From the NCBI GenBank assembly GCA_934292805.1, contig CAKQXQ010000009.1, positions 1 through 64,000 of the forward strand: 64,000 nt of DNA, read 5' to 3'. This DNA comes from an uncultured Roseburia sp. GTDB lineage: Bacteria > Bacillota > Clostridia > Lachnospirales > Lachnospiraceae. Of this stretch, positions 55,256 to 64,000 are shown in pieces. The notes under the pieces are model-generated. The model saw nothing but the letters and a program-made list of their open reading frames with translations. It did no database searches and had not been told where the DNA came from. The number at the start of each line of letters is the position of its first letter. Position 1 is the stretch's first letter. The translations under genes were made by a program, and so were the position numbers.

Positions 55256-55666
55256 CTAGCATTTGTGAATTGCAACTGCAACCGGTTTATCACCAAGTTC
55301 AACACTGATGTTTAACTTGCTGCCAAGATTCGTCTTCATCCTGCCAGCACTCACACCATCAATCGTAATCTCGTACTCTGTTGCCTCTTCTAACTCCAGA
55401 GTGATCTGTGCATCTTCCGGTCCTTCAACATCGAAAGACATTCCGTCATCCGCTGTATTCAGATGAGATACAGCTGTACCAGGTACAGATTCGTATACAA
55501 ACATTCCGTTGCACTCTAACTTTGTGATATCTTTATATGTTTTTACTTTATAAATATTTCCCTGATGTTCAAAATTATCCAGTTTTGCTTTTGCTCCCAG
55601 ACTGTAATCTCCAAAGCTGATGGTTCCATCTGCTTCTGAACGAATTAATTCACTAACAACGCTCAT
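55256..55666 (-). CDS. Conserved protein of unknown function
   Basis: 136 residues, no signal peptide or membrane segment. It looks all-beta: an N-terminal segment (ISFGDYSLGAKAKLDNFEHQGN) and a C-terminal half resembling an immunoglobulin-like sandwich (ITLELEEATEYEITIDGVSAG, ISVELGDKPVAVAIHKC cover it). I recall similar short Lachnospiraceae proteins carrying uncertain labels in databases and do not assign a function. A good AGGAGG-like site and own terminator support expression. Confidence 0.7.
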   Translation of the reverse strand: MSVVSELIRSEADGTISFGDYSLGAKAKLDNFEHQGNIYKVKTYKDITKLECNGMFVYESVPGTAVSHLNTADDGMSFDVEGPEDAQITLELEEATEYEITIDGVSAGRMKTNLGSKLNISVELGDKPVAVAIHKC

Positions 55667-55806
55667 TTTATCCTCCTGTGATACAGCATATCTATCGCTG
55701 TTTCGAAAAAATTTTGTAAAATTATTATAGCTTAATTCCTGTAGGATTGCCAGTATCTTTCGACATTTTTAAGGATTTTTTTATATTTGATTTTCACATT
55801 TGCATC

Positions 55807-58260
55807 CTAGCATTCTGTTTCAAATGTAATCTCATTTTTCTTTGTCGTCACGATCACTTTGCTGCCCTTTTTCACCTTGCCATCCAAGATTTCTTCTGCA
55901 AGCTTATCCTCAATCTCATTCTGGATCTTTCTTCGCAGCGGTCTTGCACCGTATTTCGGCTGGTATGCCTTCTCTACGATATAATTCTTCACACTGTCCC
56001 TTACAATCAGTGTAATACCCATCTGCTTTTTGCAACGATCTGTCAGATCTTTTAACATCAGTGTCACAATCTGCTTCATATCTGTTTTGTTCAGCGAACG
56101 GAATACAATTGTTTCATCAATTCTGTTTAAAAACTCCGGCCTGAAGATTCTTCGGACCTCTTCCATCACACTGTTTTTCATTCTCTCGTAGTTCTGCTTC
56201 TCATCATCCTGTGACAAAAAGCCAAGCTTTTTCGGTTCTACGATAGACTGCGCACCTGCATTGGATGTCATGATAATGATCGTATTCTTGAAATCTACCT
56301 TGCGTCCCTGTGAATCTGTAACATGTCCGTCATCTAATACCTGAAGCAATATATTAAATACATCCGGATGTGCCTTTTCGATTTCATCAAATAAAACAAC
56401 AGAGTACGGATTTCTGCGGACTTTTTCACTGAGCTGACCTCCATCTTCATGTCCGACATATCCAGGTGGTGATCCGATCATCTTAGATACACTGTGTTTC
56501 TCCATATATTCTGACATGTCAACACGGATCATCGCCTGTTCATTTCCAAAAACAGCTTCAGCCAGAGCTTTGGAAATCTCTGTTTTACCAACTCCGGTAG
56601 GTCCTAAGAAAAGGAAAGAGCCGATCGGCCTTCCCGGATCTTTAAGCCCGACACGTCCACGTCTTACTGCCTTCGCTACCGCTGTAACAGCTTCTTCCTG
56701 TCCGACAACACGCTTATGCAGCGTTGCCTCTAACTTCTTTAATCTGGCAGCTTCACCCTCTGCAAGCTTTTTCACCGGAATCTTTGTCCAGCCTGCCACG
56801 ATATCCGCAACTGCGTCTTCATCCACTGTGAGGTTTTTCTTTGTGATCTCTCTCTTTGCCTTTGCATTTTGTTTTTCCAACTGTTTTTCGAGAGCTTCCC
56901 TGTCCTCTTTGCATTTTCTTGCAAGCTCAATATCTGATGCACTTAATGCATCTTCCAGCTCATTTTCCTTTTCGATGATTTCATTCTTCAGACCTGCCAG
57001 TTCACTGGAATAATTGCTCACCCCGAAACGGACTTTCGCGGCTGCCTCATCCATAAGGTCAATTGCCTTGTCCGGAAGAAATCTGTCATTAATATATCTC
57101 GCAGAAAGCCTTACACATGCTTCCAGCGCTTCATCTGAGATTTTTACATGATGATGGGCTTCGTATTTGCCCCGGAGTCCTTTTAAGATCTCTACGGCTG
57201 CATCCTCCGTTGGCTCCTCGACTGTAACAGGCTGGAAACGTCGTTCCAGAGCTGCATCCTTCTCTATATATTTCCGGTATTCTGCGATTGTGGTAGCACC
57301 GAGGATCTGGACTTCACCCCTTGCAAGTGCCGGTTTTAAAATATTAGATGCATCGATGGCTCCTTCTGCTCCGCCTGCACCGATGATCGTATGAAGTTCA
57401 TCAATAAATAACAGGACATTTCCTGCTTTTGACACTTCCCGGATCACTTTTTTAATGCGTTCCTCAAACTCACCGCGGTATTTGGAGCCTGCCACCATGC
57501 CTGACATATCAAGGGACACTACTCTTTTTCCAAGAACAGAGTCCGGTACCAGTCCGGACACGATACGTTCTGCGATTCCCTCTGCGATCGCGGTTTTTCC
57601 AACCCCCGGCTCTCCGATCAGGCATGGATTATTCTTCGTTCTTCTGCTTAAAATCTGGATGACTCTCTGTATCTCGTGCTCCCGTCCTATTACCGGGTCT
57701 AATTCTCCATTCTCTGCCATCTCTGTCAGATCTCTGGAATACTGATCAAGAGTAGGTGTTCCTTCATTTGTTTTTTTCTTTCCTACACGTCCGTTCTGAA
57801 ATTCATCTCTATAAAGAGTTACATCCTCGCCCATCGCAACAAGTGTATCTGCAAATACTTTCTGGAAATTTACTGAAAGTGTATTCAGTAATCTGGATGC
57901 AACACAATCCGGCTCTTTTATGATCGCGATCAGAAGATGCTCTGTTCCGATCTCATCAGCATGGAAACGTTCAGCTTCTTTTGATGCACTTTCAAGTACC
58001 GCTTCTGCTCTCGGAGAATATCCATCCCGTTCTGCAACTTCCACACCACCTGCCGGTGCGATCAATTCTTCGATCAGTTCTTTGATTTTATCTAATTCCA
58101 CACCATTATCATTCAGTACCAGTGCCGCTGTTCCTGTTCCTTCCTTCAGAAGTCCAAGCAGGATGTGCTCTGTTCCAATATAAGTATGGTGCAGCGACTT
58201 CGACATTCTTACGGCAAGATCAATTGCCTTTTTTGCTTTTACAGTATATGGTAATCGCAT
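55807..58260 (-). CDS. clpC: ATP-dependent Clp protease ATP-binding subunit ClpC
   Basis: Hsp100 unfoldase of 817 residues that feeds ClpP. Two Clp N repeats ([20 protein letters not shown] and [15 protein letters not shown]), AAA domain 1 with GEPGVGKT, a coiled M domain (about 410-470), AAA domain 2 with GPTGVGKT and [19 protein letters not shown], and a C-terminal D2-small domain. Unlike Bacillus, no ctsR, mcsA or mcsB precede it; a Lon-like ATPase gene does, 30 bases upstream. Confidence 0.95.
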   Translation of the reverse strand: MRLPYTVKAKKAIDLAVRMSKSLHHTYIGTEHILLGLLKEGTGTAALVLNDNGVELDKIKELIEELIAPAGGVEVAERDGYSPRAEAVLESASKEAERFHADEIGTEHLLIAIIKEPDCVASRLLNTLSVNFQKVFADTLVAMGEDVTLYRDEFQNGRVGKKKTNEGTPTLDQYSRDLTEMAENGELDPVIGREHEIQRVIQILSRRTKNNPCLIGEPGVGKTAIAEGIAERIVSGLVPDSVLGKRVVSLDMSGMVAGSKYRGEFEERIKKVIREVSKAGNVLLFIDELHTIIGAGGAEGAIDASNILKPALARGEVQILGATTIAEYRKYIEKDAALERRFQPVTVEEPTEDAAVEILKGLRGKYEAHHHVKISDEALEACVRLSARYINDRFLPDKAIDLMDEAAAKVRFGVSNYSSELAGLKNEIIEKENELEDALSASDIELARKCKEDREALEKQLEKQNAKAKREITKKNLTVDEDAVADIVAGWTKIPVKKLAEGEAARLKKLEATLHKRVVGQEEAVTAVAKAVRRGRVGLKDPGRPIGSFLFLGPTGVGKTEISKALAEAVFGNEQAMIRVDMSEYMEKHSVSKMIGSPPGYVGHEDGGQLSEKVRRNPYSVVLFDEIEKAHPDVFNILLQVLDDGHVTDSQGRKVDFKNTIIIMTSNAGAQSIVEPKKLGFLSQDDEKQNYERMKNSVMEEVRRIFRPEFLNRIDETIVFRSLNKTDMKQIVTLMLKDLTDRCKKQMGITLIVRDSVKNYIVEKAYQPKYGARPLRRKIQNEIEDKLAEEILDGKVKKGSKVIVTTKKNEITFETEC

Positions 58261-58290
58261 ATTGCCTTTGCCTCTCTTTCCTTCTTAATT

Positions 58291-59772
58291 CTATAAAAAA
58301 ACTCTTTTTACCATATCTTCGTTAAATACGACCTGTTTTACATGATCAACTTCAATCTGGTAAAGTGCATTTGCTGCCAAATGCTCTGCTGCCTGCTCAA
58401 GATCACGGATTCCGGATGTATCTTTGTACAATTCGATCAGGGCATCTAATCCTTCGTCTGTTAATATAAGCTCTCCCTGCTGCAATCCGATACGCTTTAG
58501 CACTTTTGGAAGTGCAAATCTTGAGAAAATAATCTTCTTTTCTTCCAGTGTGTAATCTGGAATATCTATCACGGCAAAGCGTGACATAAGCGGTGCACTG
58601 ATATCCTCTTTTACATTTGCTGTTGCGATCGGATATACTCCGCCTGTCGGGATCATACATTCCATATAATTATCAGTAAATCCATGATTGTCCAGTAAAG
58701 TCAAAAGAACATCTGCCGGATTGCCATTTCCTTTTCCGGAAGCTGCCTTATCCAGCTCATTGATAATAAATACAAGATTCGACTCTCCTGCCATGGAAAA
58801 AGCTTCCATAATAATTCCCGGTTTGGCGTTTCCATAAATTCTGGAACTTCCGGTAAGCTGTTCTGGATCGTTGATAGAACTCATATCCAGTGTTGTCCAT
58901 GGAAGTTTTAAAATTCTTGCAACTGCGTAAGCAATCTGGGATTTTCCGGTTCCTGCCGGTCCGATCAGTAAAAGTCCATAAGCCGGCAGTGTATGGGTAC
59001 GGTTAATCTGGATAATTGTCTCCATGATACGTTGTTTCACTTTCTCCATGCCATACAGTTCTTCATCCAGTATCCTGCGGGCTTCCACCGGATCGATTGC
59101 CTCAAAGTAATTGTTCTTCCACTGTATATTCATCATATCGGAAAGTGCCCTCTGTGCATGTCTCCGTTCCTCGGCAGACACTTCACTGGAACGTGCCACT
59201 GCAAGATTTCTTCTTGCCCATAGCCTGATATTGTCCGGCATCGTTCTCCCTGCACAATTCAGAAAATCAGAAATACTCTGGATGCTTGTAAGCTTCATGC
59301 TGTCACCGCTTTCATCCGGTTCTTCCTCTTTCTCATCCTGTTCTGCGGCACTGCTTGAAAGAAGACGCTCTATCACAAACTGTAAAAATCCATCTGCTGC
59401 TGAAAGCTTTGCTCCTCCGTTCGCAGTCTCACGGATTTTATAAACTGCATAACCATCCTCTGTGTTCTCACCGGACAAAACCACGCTGATGCGGTTCTCA
59501 CCAAGCCATCCGATCAGGTTCACAAAACGGGCATCCACACGCAGAATGCTGCTTCGGAACATCTCCTCTTTTTCCTTAAACTCAAATGCTGTCCACTGAT
59601 TCTGATTGGTAAATGTTCCGAGTGAATGATGATCCCAATGTCTCTTGCTATTATCAAGAACCAAAATCGGATCCTTCGGACTTTTTCTCTGGCTATCCGA
59701 ATAAAATACTGTATAAGTACATGTAAATGCCTCTTTCTCTGCCGGGGCACTGCTGAAGTCAAAAACGGGCAT
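58291..59772 (-). CDS. Lon-like AAA+ ATPase without protease domain
   Basis: 493 residues. The first 220 are unlike Lon and I do not recognise them; they include an acidic stretch at 145-157. Residues 238-492 form a Lon-type AAA+ module: LYGMEKVKQRIMETI, Walker A GPAGTGKS (271-278), Walker B LVFIINELDKA (333-343) with Asn338 where Asp is usual, sensor 1 ATAN (383-386), arginine finger R398 and sensor 2 R456. The S16 peptidase is absent. The ATG at 59772 has AGAGGAGA upstream. It is the gene before clpC with a 30-base gap, suggesting an adaptor or remodelling role. Confidence 0.8.
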   Translation of the reverse strand: MPVFDFSSAPAEKEAFTCTYTVFYSDSQRKSPKDPILVLDNSKRHWDHHSLGTFTNQNQWTAFEFKEKEEMFRSSILRVDARFVNLIGWLGENRISVVLSGENTEDGYAVYKIRETANGGAKLSAADGFLQFVIERLLSSSAAEQDEKEEEPDESGDSMKLTSIQSISDFLNCAGRTMPDNIRLWARRNLAVARSSEVSAEERRHAQRALSDMMNIQWKNNYFEAIDPVEARRILDEELYGMEKVKQRIMETIIQINRTHTLPAYGLLLIGPAGTGKSQIAYAVARILKLPWTTLDMSSINDPEQLTGSSRIYGNAKPGIIMEAFSMAGESNLVFIINELDKAASGKGNGNPADVLLTLLDNHGFTDNYMECMIPTGGVYPIATANVKEDISAPLMSRFAVIDIPDYTLEEKKIIFSRFALPKVLKRIGLQQGELILTDEGLDALIELYKDTSGIRDLEQAAEHLAANALYQIEVDHVKQVVFNEDMVKRVFL

Positions 59773-59875
59773 ACGATTCTCCTCTTTCTTTTCAAAATAT
59801 TTCTTTCTATTTCTTAAATTATAAAACCACAATTTTTTAAAATTTACAATGCAAAACCTGAAATTGATTCCTCTC

Positions 59876-59904
59876 TTTACTAAATTCTCTTTTTTCGCTA
59901 CAAT
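59876..59904 (+). promoter_or_regulatory. Promoter of the cyclophilin gene
   Basis: TTTACT (59876-59881) and TACAAT (59899-59904), 17-base spacer. Confidence 0.5.
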
Positions 59905-59977
59905 AAGGATGTTATAAATGGTTTTGTATCAAAAGATCTGACCATTATTTTATTGAACAGGAAAGGAACCAATTATT

Positions 59978-60496
59978 ATGTCAAATCCAATCGTTACAAT
60001 TGAAATGGAAAACGGCGATATCATGAAAGCTGAGCTTTATCCTGAAATCGCACCAAATACCGTAAACAACTTTATCAGTCTTGTCAAAAAAGGCTTTTAT
60101 GACGGAGTGATCTTCCATCGTGTCATCAACGGATTCATGATCCAGGGCGGCGATCCTGACGGAACAGGAATGGGTGGTCCTGGCTATTCGATCAAAGGAG
60201 AATTCTCCCAGAACGGATTCAAAAATGATTTAACACATACAGAAGGTGTGTTATCTATGGCGAGAACTATGATCCCTGATTCTGCAGGCTCCCAGTTCTT
60301 TATTATGCATAAAAACTCTCCTCATTTGAATGGTGCTTATGCTGCATTTGGTAAAGTGATCGAGGGTATGGACATCGTCAATAAAATTGCTGAGACAACA
60401 ACTGACTACTCTGACCGTCCATTACAGCCACAGGTTATGAAAACTGTTACTGTCGAGACTTTCGGTGTTGATTATCCGGAACCTGAAAAATGCTAA
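59978..60496 (+). CDS. Cyclophilin-type peptidyl-prolyl cis-trans isomerase
   Basis: 172-residue cytosolic cyclophilin that speeds proline isomerisation in protein folding. The active site FHRVINGFMIQGGDPDGTG and the core SAGSQFFIMHKNSPHLNG and YAAFGKVIEGMD are complete. AGGAAAGGAA precedes ATG. It is a single gene, followed by a GC-rich hairpin. Confidence 0.95.
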   Translation: MSNPIVTIEMENGDIMKAELYPEIAPNTVNNFISLVKKGFYDGVIFHRVINGFMIQGGDPDGTGMGGPGYSIKGEFSQNGFKNDLTHTEGVLSMARTMIPDSAGSQFFIMHKNSPHLNGAYAAFGKVIEGMDIVNKIAETTTDYSDRPLQPQVMKTVTVETFGVDYPEPEKC

Positions 60497-60507
60497 TACC
60501 CATCATC

Positions 60508-60545
60508 TGCCGGCCGTGACACAGCTCACTGCCGGCATGATTTTC
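60508..60545 (+). terminator. Weak terminator after the cyclophilin gene
   Basis: TGCCGGC (60508-60514) pairs with GCCGGCA (60531-60537) over a 16-base loop, followed by an interrupted T-rich tail. Confidence 0.4.
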
Positions 60546-60618
60546 CTCTTTCTTATTCTTACAGCAACTTCATAATCTTTTCAAAAAACAACTCTGTTTT
60601 TTATCATAGCATACTTTT

Positions 60619-61434
60619 TCATATACATACAAAAATATATTTTAAATATTTTCTCTCTTCTTTCGGATCTATCACATTTACAATGCTTAAACTGTATATA
60701 TCGGATGCCGGTTTCAATCCTTCCTCTCTTATATAAGAAGCAATCTGTCTGTACATCTGCCGGATATCTCCGTCATTTTCCGTACAGACCGCAACGATTG
60801 CATCTGTTTCCGGTATTTCTATTACATCCGGCAGGCTTTTTTCTTCTGCAAAGCTAAATACATTTTTGTAAGTATATCTTTCCTGCATAAAATCCTGCCA
60901 TCCGATAGATGCCCCCATTGGAAAAGACTGGATTCCCGGATAGTCGCATTCCATGAGATGTCGTCTGACGTCCTCTGATATTTCAACGGAAGATGTTGCC
61001 GGATGTGATTCGATTCCTGTCTGTTTCAGATACATTTTTTCTGAAAAATGGCATCTGACAGGCTTTCCCACATCATTTGCCCGAATCTGCTTTAATAGCT
61101 TTCTTGTGCTTGTGATCACGCCAATTTTTCTGTCCAGCTCCAGGCGCATACGTAAAAGTGCATCATATTGTTTTTCAACAAATTCATCAAACCGCACTTT
61201 ATCACCGGCAAGCAAATATTCTTTTATATCAGCAACAGAACAGTCCAGGTCACGAAATGTTTTAATAAAATAGTAAGAGCTGATCTGGGCATGACTATAA
61301 TAATGATATCCATTCCATTCATTTTTATAAGGGACTAAAATACCCTGTTTCTCATAATATCGAAGCGTATCCCTTGTTGTCTGGCATATTTTTGCAAACT
61401 CTCCGGCTAAGATACAATATTCTTTCTTCTCCAT
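60619..61434 (-). CDS. MerR family transcriptional regulator with effector-binding domain
   Basis: 271 residues. MerR helix-turn-helix and wing at 8-75 (GEFAKICQTTRDTLRYYEKQGIL, YHYYSHAQISSYYFIKTFR), a dimerisation coiled coil (about 95-130) and a C-terminal GyrI-like/TipAS-type effector domain that commonly binds hydrophobic small molecules. It is divergent from the alcohol/aldehyde dehydrogenase genes, 91 bases apart, and the intervening promoter has the MerR-type 19-bp spacer. The inducer may be an alcohol, aldehyde or toxic organic compound; unknown. Confidence 0.9.
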   Translation of the reverse strand: MEKKEYCILAGEFAKICQTTRDTLRYYEKQGILVPYKNEWNGYHYYSHAQISSYYFIKTFRDLDCSVADIKEYLLAGDKVRFDEFVEKQYDALLRMRLELDRKIGVITSTRKLLKQIRANDVGKPVRCHFSEKMYLKQTGIESHPATSSVEISEDVRRHLMECDYPGIQSFPMGASIGWQDFMQERYTYKNVFSFAEEKSLPDVIEIPETDAIVAVCTENDGDIRQMYRQIASYIREEGLKPASDIYSLSIVNVIDPKEERKYLKYIFVCI

Positions 61435-61458
61435 ATTTCCTTCTTTCTAAAAACATTC

Positions 61459-61489
61459 TTGACATGGGTGTTACACCCAGCTTTATTCT
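61459..61489 (+). promoter_or_regulatory. MerR-type promoter of the adh operon
   Basis: TTGACA (61459-61464) and TATTCT (61484-61489) are separated by 19 bases, and the spacer contains the perfect palindrome TGGGTGT-T-ACACCCA (61465-61479). Overlong spacers with a central dyad are the hallmark of MerR-activated promoters, where bound activator untwists the DNA. Confidence 0.85.
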
Positions 61490-61525
61490 AGCACATAAAT
61501 GAATTTTTAACGAGGAGATTTTATC

Positions 61526-62764
61526 ATGAATATTATCAAAAAAATATACTGCCGGACTTTTCAACAGTGTTTTCATATTGCAATCCCATTTTTGCCATAC
61601 CATGAGCCTAAACTGATCGATGGTTTTTCCGGTATACCGGACATTTTAAAGAAGCATCACATCAAACGCATTCTGCTCGTCACCGATTCCGGTGTTTATG
61701 GTCTCGGACTTACAAAACCTTTGGAAAATCTGTTGCAGAAACATGGTATTTTTGTTAGTTTATATACAGACACTGTTGCGAATCCTACTTCCGATAATGT
61801 GGAGGCCGGACGCACACAATATTTAAAAGATCATTGTGAAGCACTGCTTGCATTCGGCGGTGGTTCTTCCATGGATTGTGCCAAGGGAATCGGTGCCAGA
61901 CTTGCCCGTCCACATAAATCACTCTCTGAAATGGAAGGAATTCTCCGTGTTATGCATAAGCTTCCTCTTCTGATCGCAATTCCGACAACAGCAGGCACCG
62001 GTAGTGAGACAACCTTAGCCGCTGTTATCACTGACTCCGAAACACATCATAAGTATGCGATCAATGACTTTTTCCTGATCCCGGATTATGCTGTTTTAGA
62101 ACCTCAGATCACCGTTGGTCTTCCACCACAGCTTACCGCTACTACCGGGATGGACGCTTTAACACACGCAGTAGAAGCATATATCGGTCAATCCACGACA
62201 AAACAGACCCGCAAGGCATCTATTGAAGCTGTCCGGCTTATTTTCGATAATCTGCCGATAGCTTACGCAGATGGAGGCAATCTTACTGCAAGAGCAAATA
62301 TGCTCCGTGCTTCTTATCTTGCCGGAACTGCTTTTACAAAAAGCTATGTCGGATATGTCCATGCGGTTGCCCACAGTCTTGGCGGATGTTATGGCATTGC
62401 CCACGGACTTGCCAACTCAGTGCTTCTTCCTATCGTATTAAGAGCATATGGTTCTTCTGCCCACAAAAAACTGGCAGAACTGTCGCGTGCAGCTGGTATC
62501 TCTGATCATCCCACAGACAGCAAAGCTGCGGAAGAATTCATCTGTCATATTGAAGAACTGAATACCTCCATGAATATTCCAAAAACACTTTCCGGCATCT
62601 GTGATAAGGATATCCCTATGCTTGCAGCCTATGCTGACCATGAGGCTAACCCTCTTTATCCGGTTCCATCCCTCTGGGACAGAAAGGAGCTGGAGCAAAT
62701 TTACTATCTTGTACAGGGACAGACATATCCTGTGCAGGAATACACTGAAAGGATTTTATTATGA
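61526..62764 (+). CDS. Iron-containing alcohol dehydrogenase
   Basis: 412-residue group III alcohol dehydrogenase interconverting alcohols and aldehydes with NAD(P)H. The nucleotide-binding GGGSSMDCAKG and TTAGTGSE motifs and the metal-binding segment (Asp and His in GMDALTHAVEAY; two His in HAVAHSLGGCYGIAHG) are intact. GAGGAG lies ahead of the ATG. The stop overlaps the next start (ATGA), so the aldehyde dehydrogenase is translationally coupled. Substrate is unknown. Confidence 0.93.
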   Translation: MNIIKKIYCRTFQQCFHIAIPFLPYHEPKLIDGFSGIPDILKKHHIKRILLVTDSGVYGLGLTKPLENLLQKHGIFVSLYTDTVANPTSDNVEAGRTQYLKDHCEALLAFGGGSSMDCAKGIGARLARPHKSLSEMEGILRVMHKLPLLIAIPTTAGTGSETTLAAVITDSETHHKYAINDFFLIPDYAVLEPQITVGLPPQLTATTGMDALTHAVEAYIGQSTTKQTRKASIEAVRLIFDNLPIAYADGGNLTARANMLRASYLAGTAFTKSYVGYVHAVAHSLGGCYGIAHGLANSVLLPIVLRAYGSSAHKKLAELSRAAGISDHPTDSKAAEEFICHIEELNTSMNIPKTLSGICDKDIPMLAAYADHEANPLYPVPSLWDRKELEQIYYLVQGQTYPVQEYTERILL

Positions 62765-64000
62765 CTGAACAGGACATCCAGATTATTTTAAAAGAACAGC
62801 ATGACTTTTTTGCCACCGGGAAAACTATCCCTGTTGAATTCCGTATGGAACAGCTGGCAAAACTGAAACATTCCCTTATCTCTCATGAAGAAGACTTAAA
62901 CACCGCTCTGAAAAAGGATCTCGGCAAGAGCCAGATGGAAAGTTATATGTGTGAAGTAGGACTCACCTTATCAGAGCTGACCTGGATGATGAAGCATGTT
63001 AAAAAACTCGCAAAAGAAAAAACAGTCCATACCCCGATCGCACAGTTTGCAGCAAGAAGTTTCCGTTCGCCTTCCCCATATGGTAATGTACTTATCATGA
63101 GTCCATGGAACTATCCGGTACTCCTTACTCTTGATCCACTGATCGATGCGATCGCTGCAGGTAATACTGCAATTGTAAAGCCAAGTGCCTATGCGCCTTA
63201 CACCTGTGAAGTTTTAAAACAGATCATAGAAGAATGTTATCCAAGAAATTATGTTGCTGTGATCACCGGAGGACGTTTGGAAAATCAGGCTCTGTTACAA
63301 CAGCATTTTGATATGATTTTCTTTACAGGCGGAAAAACCGTAGGCCGTGAAGTACTGCTTCATGCAGCAGAATATCTGACTCCTGTTACTCTTGAGCTCG
63401 GTGGAAAAAGTCCTTGTATTGTAGATAAAACTGCCAACATAAAGCTTGCTGCCAGACGTATTGTATTCGGAAAATACCTAAACTGCGGACAGACCTGTGT
63501 TGCCCCGGATTACCTGCTCTGTGACCGTTCCGTACGTGACGAACTGATCACTGCGATCCTTTCTGAAATTGAAAAACAATTCGGGAAAAATCCATTAGAC
63601 AATGAAAACTACGGAAAAATCATCAACGAAAAACACTTTGACCGTATCCTCGGTCTTATTAATCGTGACAAGCTCGTATTTGGTGGAGAATCTGACAGAA
63701 ATACACTCCGCATTTCGCCAACTGTCATGAATAATATCACCTGGGAAGATGCTGTTATGGGTGAAGAGATCTTTGGTCCACTCCTTCCGATTCTTACTTT
63801 TGAATCACTTGATGATGCGATCCGCACAGTAGAATCACATCCTCATCCGCTGGCTTTATATTTCTTCAGTGAAGATCGTGCCGCACAGAAAAAAGTATTA
63901 GATCTCTGCCACTTTGGCGGAGGATGTATCAATGATACGATCATCCACCTTGCAACAAGTGCAATGCCTTTCGGCGGTGTAGGGGAAAGCGGTATGGGCG
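62761..64000 (+). CDS. Aldehyde dehydrogenase, 3' end beyond the window
   Basis: An open frame of 413 codons without stop reaches the window end. It is of the short class-3 type ALDH without a long N-terminal extension. Visible are the cofactor motif MSPWNYPV, the VKPSAYAP segment, the general base Glu in LELGGKSP, catalytic Cys in NCGQTCVAPD, EEIFGPLLP and near the window end the MPFGGVGESGMG motif. Roughly 40-50 residues are missing. With the adjoining alcohol dehydrogenase it could oxidise an alcohol through aldehyde to acid, or detoxify aldehydes. Confidence 0.93.
   Translation, partial: MTEQDIQIILKEQHDFFATGKTIPVEFRMEQLAKLKHSLISHEEDLNTALKKDLGKSQMESYMCEVGLTLSELTWMMKHVKKLAKEKTVHTPIAQFAARSFRSPSPYGNVLIMSPWNYPVLLTLDPLIDAIAAGNTAIVKPSAYAPYTCEVLKQIIEECYPRNYVAVITGGRLENQALLQQHFDMIFFTGGKTVGREVLLHAAEYLTPVTLELGGKSPCIVDKTANIKLAARRIVFGKYLNCGQTCVAPDYLLCDRSVRDELITAILSEIEKQFGKNPLDNENYGKIINEKHFDRILGLINRDKLVFGGESDRNTLRISPTVMNNITWEDAVMGEEIFGPLLPILTFESLDDAIRTVESHPHPLALYFFSEDRAAQKKVLDLCHFGGGCINDTIIHLATSAMPFGGVGESGMG

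Noticed and set aside
55807..58260. ClpB instead of ClpC
   Set aside because: The coiled middle domain is short and the N domain and location fit ClpC; the long ClpB M domain is absent.

Overview
The window looks like a chromosomal segment of a low-GC, spore-forming Bacillota of class Clostridia, most likely a gut Lachnospiraceae. Supporting signs are the cysE-cysS-mrnC-rlmB-sigH order behind a T-box leader, AddAB instead of RecBCD, the dgt-dnaG-rpoD-trmK block, a DUF4364 protein, an IspF/MEP-pathway isoprenoid route, a flavodiiron protein, and Gram-positive style promoters and Shine-Dalgarno sites. Genus and species cannot be fixed from the sequence alone.

Layout. 1-1.1 kb: tRNA-Thr(GGT) with a terminator, a small accessory patch with a perfect 12-bp tandem repeat, and a HicAB toxin-antitoxin operon. 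1.3-5.9 kb (minus): Cys-specific T-box, cysE, cysS, mrnC, rlmB, sigH. 5.9-11.8 kb (minus): ispF, a MATE exporter whose leader contains an intrinsic terminator, a degenerate sigma-70-like protein, flavodiiron protein fprA, and an ABC-F ATPase. 11.8-21 kb (minus): addB-addA-maf, an 87-residue orphan and a PPIase lipoprotein. 21.1-24.8 kb: an AraC-type regulator divergent from a GH2 beta-galactosidase. 24.8-28.2 kb (minus): tdk, a Na/Pi cotransporter and an RNase H. 28.2-28.5 kb: a 128-bp tandem repeat. 28.5-33.4 kb (minus): rpmE, a DUF1385 protein, prmC, prfA; rho. 33.6-36.9 kb (plus): malic enzyme, radical SAM protein, DUF4364 protein, flavin reductase. 36.9-47.7 kb (minus): a probable metal exporter, DUF3783 protein, ldh, an SGNH/MBOAT acylation pair, degV-folC, an M18 peptidase with a transglutaminase-like lipoprotein, and a PfkB kinase. 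47.9-59.8 kb (minus): CarD-like regulator, dgt-dnaG-rpoD-trmK, radA, an orphan protein, and clpC behind a Lon-like AAA+ ATPase with no protease domain. 60-64 kb: cyclophilin, then a MerR regulator divergent from an alcohol/aldehyde dehydrogenase operon that runs off the window end.

Most of the window is ordinary core genome. The items most worth a second look are (1) the RpoD-like protein at 8121-8924, which keeps regions 1.1, 1.2, part of 2 and a region 3 helix bundle but has lost the promoter-melting and promoter-reading parts and all of region 4, and sits behind fprA; (2) the Lon-type AAA+ protein without peptidase and with an Asn in Walker B, next to clpC; (3) the terminator-bearing MATE leader; (4) two alternative hairpins between hicA and hicB; (5) duplicated sequences downstream of prfA and at the dgt 3' end; and (6) a textbook MerR-type 19-bp-spacer promoter in front of the adh operon. 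All start sites given were chosen from visible Shine-Dalgarno sites and family N termini; no database search was run.
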